DNA from: JADJEK01 sp052034255
GTDB taxonomy: Bacteria; Planctomycetota; B15-G4; JADJEK01
Reading direction: 5' to 3'
DNA: 46,457 nucleotides
Assembly: GCA_052034255.1 (NCBI GenBank)
Contig: JBPOIU010000084.1
Location: 1 to 46,457 of the forward strand
Positions 45,439 through 46,457 of this stretch are shown here, in pieces (positions within the stretch are counted from its first letter, which is position 1; each line of letters starts with the position of its first letter). The notes below the pieces were generated by a model. That model made no database searches, was not told the origin of the DNA, and was given only the letters and a program-made list of their open reading frames with translations. The translations under genes and the position numbers were made by a program.

Positions 45439-46317
45439 TCACCAGCCAAGGCGCTTTGCCAGAGCGTTCATATACTTGTAGAAGTACTCATCGGCGACGA
45501 TGTGCTTGTCCTTCGCGAGACCGTCGCGCCAAGCTACGCATTCTGGGTCTTCGGCGCAGTCTAAGTCCTTGATGCACTCGGCCTCGTCGACGTTGTGAGC
45601 GAACTCTGCTAGGGCACGATCCTCGGCGGACATCGCGGGGTCGAAGCCGGTGGGAACACCGTCTCTTCCGGCGCAATCTCCGACATCGCCAGAATCGATG
45701 TGGGCTTGCTCGTGGGCGCGCGCGCACGCCTCGAGCTTGCTCTTCACGCCCGCAGGCGGAGGTTCGCCCGCCTTGATGTTCGGGTCGAGAATGTTGCTCA
45801 CGGGCGGCCGCTCGAGGTTGGCTTCGATCACGCAGACGACAGGTTTTCCATCGCAACACGCCGTGAATCCGCGGGTGTTGGCAGACATCTCTTTTGCTGC
45901 GGTATCGCAGCAATCCGTCGTCGCGTTACCGGAGTACTCAGTGAAGGAGCTTTCCACGAACGAAGTCGAGGCATCAGCGCTAGCGCTCTGCAACGTGCGT
46001 GCATCGCCTGGATTCATATGAATGACGTCGGCTGCCGCTGCGAGCTTGGGGACCAACGTCGGCTCGGTCACTCTATGTCCGTTCATGGACAGGCCTGGAA
46101 TACTCCACGACCTACTTGAGGTTGCTGGCGAGCGAGTTGATTCGTCGATCCCCATCTGCCCACTGGAAGGTGCACGGTAATCGTCGCGAACCTCGCTTCT
46201 CATCGACGGAACTGAACTGTGTGAAATCCGCATCGGCTCGGGAAAACAAGAGGTACTCGCCTGAGTCGCTCCATCGAACTCACTGTCAGTTCCCGAACTG
46301 CCGGTCACCGTGTCCAT
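45439..46317 (-). CDS. Toxin-like protein with C-x3-HExxH metallopeptidase motif
   Basis: 292 residues. ATG 46317 has AAGGGG about seven bases upstream, and the upstream gene ends three bases before it. Residues 1-120 are Ser/Thr-rich and probably disordered. From about 130 comes a Cys-rich part (TTDCCDTAAKEMSANTRGF then TACCDGKPVVCVIEANLE). Next is EACARAHEQAHIDSGDVGDC with a zincin-like HEQAH, and then further Cys (CIKDLDCAEDPECVAWRDG). The Cys-x3-His-Glu-x-x-His arrangement near a C-terminus recalls peptidase toxins of polymorphic or contact-dependent systems. No signal peptide, PAAR or RHS core is visible in the window. A structural or phage-like role remains possible. Confidence 0.6.
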   Translation of the reverse strand: MDTVTGSSGTDSEFDGATQASTSCFPEPMRISHSSVPSMRSEVRDDYRAPSSGQMGIDESTRSPATSSRSWSIPGLSMNGHRVTEPTLVPKLAAAADVIHMNPGDARTLQSASADASTSFVESSFTEYSGNATTDCCDTAAKEMSANTRGFTACCDGKPVVCVIEANLERPPVSNILDPNIKAGEPPPAGVKSKLEACARAHEQAHIDSGDVGDCAGRDGVPTGFDPAMSAEDRALAEFAHNVDEAECIKDLDCAEDPECVAWRDGLAKDKHIVADEYFYKYMNALAKRLGW

Positions 46318-46320
46318 GCC

Positions 46321-46457
46321 CTACCCCTTCACCGCATCGAACCACACACAAGGCAACGCCCGAAACGTCACCCACGACCCCGCCGCCGTCCGGCACTTGT
46401 AGCTGAACCGCACGAGCTCACTGAGTCCGATGCCGGTCGCCGGGTTCCACTCCACGC
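46321..46457 (-). CDS. 3' end of an unidentified gene (truncated by the window edge)
   Basis: Minus-strand frame ending in TAG at 46323-46321, too short to appear as a standard open frame. The visible 44 residues (from EWNPATGIGLSELVRFSYKC to FRALPCVWFDAVKG) have protein-like aromatic and Cys content. Its stop lies three bases before the next ATG, so the two are almost certainly translationally coupled. Confidence 0.6.
   Translation of the reverse strand, partial: VEWNPATGIGLSELVRFSYKCRTAAGSWVTFRALPCVWFDAVKG

Overview
The window is a GC-rich, gene-dense bacterial chromosome segment, most likely from a planctomycete (Planctomycetota) of an uncultured or little-studied lineage. This assignment is an inference. 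It rests on a Ser/Thr kinase fused to a formylglycine-generating-enzyme-like (FGE-like) domain and co-encoded with a small sigma factor, an ECF sigma factor fused to transthyretin-like repeats, many large secreted proteins of unknown function ending in an all-beta tail, and CHAT, CARDB and PPC domains. I recognised no rRNA, tRNA, CRISPR array, insertion sequence or prophage.

Layout. 1-7 kb: a YihY-type membrane protein (5' cut by the window edge), then two POT-family peptide/proton symporters flanking a secreted protein with a faint gingipain (C25)-like layout. 7-11.5 kb: an RDD membrane protein divergent from a secreted coiled-coil protein, then yceH, a DUF1080-like lipoprotein and a persulfide dioxygenase-rhodanese fusion. 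11.6-14.8 kb: two lipoproteins in tandem, a paraoxonase-like and a patatin-like enzyme. 15-19.5 kb: ftsK followed at once by a second FtsK-like gene that keeps membrane segments, acidic linker and the DNA-reading gamma winged helix but has no ATPase motor. 19.6-23.4 kb: two glycosyltransferase-like genes and a convergent polysaccharide flippase. 23.6-26.5 kb: a secreted TPR-CHAT protein. 26.5-31 kb: four minus-strand genes, including a secreted metzincin-like protein with a missing third zinc ligand. 31-34.7 kb: the kinase/FGE-like protein and its sigma factor. 34.7-43.9 kb: an iodotyrosine-deiodinase-like nitroreductase, a beta-helix protein, a small unknown, the sigma-transthyretin fusion, an alpha-L-fucosidase and a secreted protein whose tail resembles that of the beta-helix protein. 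44-46.5 kb: a minus-strand run of two lipoproteins, a toxin-like HExxH protein and the end of another gene. This run looks less GC-rich than its surroundings.

The most interesting features are the motorless FtsK paralogue beside ftsK, the membrane-tethered sigma factor, and a recurrent -10-like motif (TAnnnT followed by a C/G-rich CCGCC-like discriminator) seen ahead of about ten genes. At four genes that lack a Shine-Dalgarno sequence (7538 minus, 10435 plus, 31055 plus, 35418 minus) the motif lies only 7-10 bases from the start codon, which predicts leaderless mRNAs.

All calls come from reading the sequence and remembered family signatures. No database search, structure prediction or expression data was available.
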